Source: Novosphingobium sp.
GTDB lineage: Bacteria > Pseudomonadota > Alphaproteobacteria > Sphingomonadales > Sphingomonadaceae
Direction: 5' to 3'
Length of the DNA stretch: 8,566 nt
NCBI GenBank assembly: GCA_009885425.1
Contig: VFKS01000380.1
Coordinates: 1 to 8,566 of the forward strand
Shown here: one piece after another, positions 7,081-8,566 of the stretch
How positions within the stretch are numbered: the first letter of the stretch is position 1
Layout of the letters: each line of letters opens with the position of its first letter
Made by a program: the position numbers and the translations under genes
Notes under the pieces: model-generated
What the model saw: only the letters and a program-made list of their open reading frames with translations
Told to the model about the DNA's origin: nothing
Database searches by the model: none

Positions 7081-8520
7081 ATGGCGAAGGCCGAAACTTA
7101 CGCCGAATGGGCCGAAGCCGCGCGTGAGCAGGACCGCCGCACAGGCAAGACGGCCTGGCGCCAGAAGGACCAGAGCGAGCATTATGACTATCGCTCAATC
7201 CGGCGCCGGCTGGAACGGTTACAGGCGCTGCGGGCGGCGGGTGACAACAAGGGTCTGCTGTTCAGCCTAAACGAAGGCATCCACGGCAACATGGACGGGA
7301 TGGCCAACGATGCGTTGTGGGCCGAAGCCCGGTTCGGCACCAAGCAGTTGATCCATGATTATGTCGCGGCGGTAACCGAGGCGCTGGAGTATCTTGCCAG
7401 CGACGAGGTTGACGACATTCCGTTTGAGGAAAAGCGTGATTTCTTTCGCCGCGCGCACCACTGCTACGGCTGTTCGGCCTTGTTGATGAGCGGATCGGGG
7501 GCGTTCCTGTTTTTCCACGCCGGGGTGGTCAAGGCACTGTGGTCCGAAGGGCTGCTGCCGGGGATCCTGTCGGGATCGAGCGGTGGTTCGGTGGTCAGCG
7601 CGATGGTCTGTACCAACCGTGACGAGGATTTGGGCCCATTTTTCGAGCCTGAACAGCTAGCGCGCGAATACGAAAACGAAGAAGGGCAAACCTTGCTCAA
7701 TCCGTTTGGCATCGCCAAGCGGATAAGCCAGCTGCAGGTCAAGGAGCGGCTGGAAGAAGTGCTGCCTGATCTGACATTTCAGGAAGCTTATGAGTTGACC
7801 GGGCGGCACCTGAACGTGTCGGTGGCTCCGGCCGAAAAGCATCAGAACGGGCGGCTGCTGAACGCGATTACTTCGCCCAACGTCTTTGTCCGCGAAGCCG
7901 TTCTGGCGTCTTGCGCCGTTCCCGGGATTTACGAACCAGTGGCGTTGATGGCCAAGGATCACAATGGCAAGCGGGTGCCCTATCTGCCGGGGCGCAAATG
8001 GGTCGATGGTTCGGTGACGCACGACATTCCAACCAAGCGGCTGTCGCGGCTCTATGGCGTCAACCACCATATCGTAAGCCAGGCCAATCCGCTGATCACG
8101 CCGTTTGCCAGCGACCTTACGCAAGGCGCCTCGCCGTTTGCAGCAATCCGGCGGGCTTCGGTTTCGACACTCAAGGCCTGGCTCAACGTCAATATGCAGC
8201 TGTGGGACAAGCCGCTGCAGATGGTCCCACAACTGCACAGCCTGGCCAATATGACCATGTCGGTAATCAACCAGGACTATTCGGGCGATATCAACATCAT
8301 CCGCCCGCAGATGTTGTGGTCACCGAGCAAGATACTGTCCAACCTGTCGATGGATGAAGTGAAAAGCCTGATCGAGCTGGGTGAACGCGCGACCTGGCCC
8401 AAAATCGAGATGGTTCGGGTCCAGACGCGCATCAGCCAGACCTTGGAGCGGATCCTGACCGTCTATGAGCATCCCGGAGCCGAGGTGCAGAAGCGGGCGA
8501 TGAAGAAGAAGCTGGGCTAA
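7081..8520 (+). CDS. DUF3336-patatin triacylglycerol lipase (Tgl3/4/5- and SDP1-like)
   Basis: This 479-residue protein has an N-terminal DUF3336 region (about 5-120: YAEWAEAAREQD, SEHYDYRSIRRRL, GTKQLIHDYV) and then a patatin domain. The patatin domain has an oxyanion-loop element MSGSGAFLFFHAGVVKAL starting near 136, the nucleophile elbow GSSGGS (165-170, S167), and the second half of the Ser-Asp dyad in WVDGSVTHDIP (D309). The DUF3336-patatin pairing is the hallmark of yeast Tgl3/4/5 and plant SDP1 storage lipases, and bacterial members are usually annotated as patatin-like phospholipases. The oxyanion loop reads GSG where GGG or GGA is typical. There is no signal peptide, so it acts in the cytosol or on lipid bodies. 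It would release fatty acids from triacylglycerol made by the upstream enzymes, though phospholipid or wax substrates remain possible. It lies 40 bases after the WS/DGAT stop and ends in basic KRAMKKKLG. Confidence 0.9.
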   Translation: MAKAETYAEWAEAAREQDRRTGKTAWRQKDQSEHYDYRSIRRRLERLQALRAAGDNKGLLFSLNEGIHGNMDGMANDALWAEARFGTKQLIHDYVAAVTEALEYLASDEVDDIPFEEKRDFFRRAHHCYGCSALLMSGSGAFLFFHAGVVKALWSEGLLPGILSGSSGGSVVSAMVCTNRDEDLGPFFEPEQLAREYENEEGQTLLNPFGIAKRISQLQVKERLEEVLPDLTFQEAYELTGRHLNVSVAPAEKHQNGRLLNAITSPNVFVREAVLASCAVPGIYEPVALMAKDHNGKRVPYLPGRKWVDGSVTHDIPTKRLSRLYGVNHHIVSQANPLITPFASDLTQGASPFAAIRRASVSTLKAWLNVNMQLWDKPLQMVPQLHSLANMTMSVINQDYSGDINIIRPQMLWSPSKILSNLSMDEVKSLIELGERATWPKIEMVRVQTRISQTLERILTVYEHPGAEVQKRAMKKKLG

Positions 8521-8566
8521 TGAGCGGTACTCTGCAGCTCCCCGCCGGGTCGGCCGGGGCCGGAGC
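8520..8566 (+). CDS. Start of a fifth operon gene (truncated by window edge)
   Basis: The lipase stop and a new ATG overlap in TAATG (stop 8518-8520, ATG 8520-8522). The frame stays open to the window end, giving MSGTLQLPAGSAGAG and then running off. Stop-start overlap is typical of coupled genes in this operon. The visible residues are too few to identify a product, and the ribosome site (purines GAAGAAGAAG within the lipase end) is only fair. Confidence 0.45.
   Translation, partial: MSGTLQLPAGSAGAG

Noticed and set aside
8539..8560. GC-rich inverted sequence resembling a terminator after the lipase gene
   Set aside because: The pairing of CCCCGCC with GGCCGGGG is imperfect, there is no T-run, and the stretch is probably the coding start of the next gene.
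1..8566. Mobile elements, CRISPR arrays, tRNA or rRNA genes, attachment sites
   Set aside because: No transposase or integrase motifs, direct repeat arrays, terminal inverted repeats, or tRNA-like cloverleaf sequences were seen on either strand.

Overview
The window looks like a GC-rich alphaproteobacterial chromosome, most plausibly a sphingomonad (Erythrobacteraceae, Sphingomonadaceae or a close relative). This rests on base composition, strong GC bias at third codon positions, and the similarity I recall of the lipid genes to sphingomonad proteins. It is an inference from one locus. There are no RNA genes, insertion sequences, CRISPR arrays or phage genes.

Layout. From 1 to 1456, on the minus strand and cut off by the left edge, lies one long open frame. 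It encodes an N-terminal SLOG-type Rossmann domain joined to a C-terminal two-helix membrane module of the SLATT/DUF4231 type, an architecture associated with nucleotide-sensing conflict systems. Next comes a short divergent control region (1457-1590). It holds an extended -10 promoter candidate whose predicted start point falls on a perfect 7-bp inverted repeat. The rest is one tightly packed plus-strand operon of four complete genes and the first codons of a fifth: HAD phosphatase-PlsC fusion (1591-3102), PlsB-like glycerol-3-phosphate acyltransferase (3106-5466), WS/DGAT acyltransferase (5463-7040), DUF3336-patatin lipase (7081-8520), and a gene start at 8520 that overlaps the lipase stop codon.

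How the genes fit together. PlsB acylates glycerol-3-phosphate to lysophosphatidate and PlsC acylates that to phosphatidate. The WS/DGAT enzyme esterifies diacylglycerol (or a fatty alcohol) to triacylglycerol or wax, and the patatin lipase resembles yeast Tgl3/4/5 and plant SDP1 storage-lipid lipases. The operon therefore reads as a storage-lipid synthesis and turnover unit. The only step of the Kennedy pathway without a dedicated gene is phosphatidate phosphatase, and the HAD phosphatase domain fused to PlsC is a natural candidate for it. The gene content resembles the Mycobacterium tuberculosis Rv2482c-Rv2485c region (plsB2, HAD-plsC, a WS/DGAT, a lipase). Two of the proteins end in lysine/arginine-rich tails that may hold them at membranes or lipid bodies.
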